5,311 nucleotides of DNA, taken from positions 1 to 5,311 of the forward strand of contig CALGZX010000026.1 of NCBI GenBank assembly GCA_937934165.1, in the 5' to 3' direction. Of this stretch, positions 5,065 through 5,311 are shown piece by piece (position 1 is the stretch's first letter; the number at the start of each line of letters is the position of its first letter). The notes under the pieces were generated by a model. It was not told where the DNA came from, made no database searches, and saw only the letters and a program-made list of their open reading frames with translations. The stretch is from an uncultured Collinsella sp. GTDB taxonomy: Bacteria; Actinomycetota; Coriobacteriia; Coriobacteriales; Coriobacteriaceae. The position numbers and the translations under genes were made by a program.

Positions 5065-5311
5065 ACGGAGCCCGCCCTCCCCGATACCCAGACCATCAAC
5101 AGGCACCAACCAAACACGCCCACCGCAACCACCGGGGACCCGGGGTAGATCATTTGGGACGGGCTACCCCAAACGCACCGCCCCACCACGCCAAGTTGGC
5201 GCAGAAACCAAGACACTCCGCACCAACATCGGCAACATCGCAGGTGGAGCATAAGTCAGACACTATGACCCAATCCGAGGGCACTAAAAAGATAGGAGCC
5301 CCCGCTCGTGA
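5065..5311. other. Intergenic region without a convincing gene
   Basis: Apart from the hairpin at 5142-5170 this stretch shows little. A minus-strand frame (5252-5052) rich in Cys, Trp and Val overlaps the DUF1846 promoter and the hairpin and resembles no protein I know. Near the right edge on the plus strand, AGGAG (5294-5298) lies nine bases before a GTG (5308-5310). An ATG at 5265 also opens a plus-strand frame (MTQSEGTKKIGAPAR) that runs off the window, but without a well-placed Shine-Dalgarno. A divergent plus-strand gene may therefore begin at or just past the edge. Alternatively, on the minus strand GAGC/GCTC followed by CTATCTTTTT (5307-5286) could be the weak end of a terminator for a gene further right. 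Confidence 0.4.
5142..5170. repeat. Intergenic hairpin carrying the GGGACGGG motif
   Basis: GGGGTAG (5142-5148) and CTACCCC (5164-5170) form a 7-bp stem around a 15-base loop. The loop ends in TGGGACGGG, and with the first stem base it gives TGGGACGGGC (5155-5164), the same ten bases as the outer left arm of the xerD terminator (61-70). No T-run follows on either strand, so it does not look like a terminator. It lies upstream of the DUF1846 promoter. Confidence 0.5.

Noticed and set aside
5052..5252. A 66-codon minus-strand frame upstream of the DUF1846 gene
   Set aside because: It overlaps the TATAAT box and a hairpin, has an unusual Cys/Trp/Val-rich translation, and resembles no family I know.

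Overview
The window looks like ordinary chromosomal backbone from a GC-rich gut actinobacterium. My best guess is Coriobacteriia (Collinsella or a close relative), judged from the protein sequences and base composition; no rRNA or other taxonomic marker is present. It holds four genes, all on the minus strand and read from right to left: a DUF1846-family protein, a small winged-helix DNA-binding protein, CTP synthase (pyrG) and a XerD-type tyrosine recombinase. I found no IS element, CRISPR array, tRNA, rRNA or prophage gene.

Layout from left to right. Bases 1-158 are the tail after xerD. They hold a very strong stem-loop with a T-run on the minus strand (the xerD terminator), an AT-rich 14-bp palindrome and an 11-bp tandem duplication that reaches into the last codons of xerD. 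xerD (159-1100) and pyrG (1103-2764) are almost contiguous: the likely GTG start of xerD lies two bases after the pyrG stop, so they form a two-gene transcription unit with probable translational coupling. Bases 2765-2942 carry the pyrG promoter and leader and the terminator of the gene behind. The winged-helix gene (2943-3281) is a separate unit with a strong Shine-Dalgarno. Its upstream region holds a -10-like box enclosed by an inverted repeat that could be an operator. Next comes the terminator of the DUF1846 gene (3471-3503), then the DUF1846 gene itself (3538-5019) with a perfect TATAAT box about 40 bases upstream. Bases 5065-5311 carry no convincing complete gene.

Functionally the region is mostly housekeeping. 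CTP synthase makes CTP from UTP, and XerD would act with a XerC partner to resolve chromosome dimers at dif. A pyrG-xerD neighbourhood, often followed by scpA/scpB, is a known arrangement in actinobacteria. The two genes of unknown role are the winged-helix regulator and the DUF1846 protein. A terminator separates them, so adjacency alone does not make them a system.

The signal most worth a second look is a short GC-rich motif, GGGACGGG. It occurs only outside genes here: twice in the xerD terminator hairpin, once in the leader and Shine-Dalgarno region of the DUF1846 gene, and once in a second hairpin at 5142-5170. It may be a dispersed intergenic repeat family of this lineage. I do not see clear evidence for a new multi-gene system.
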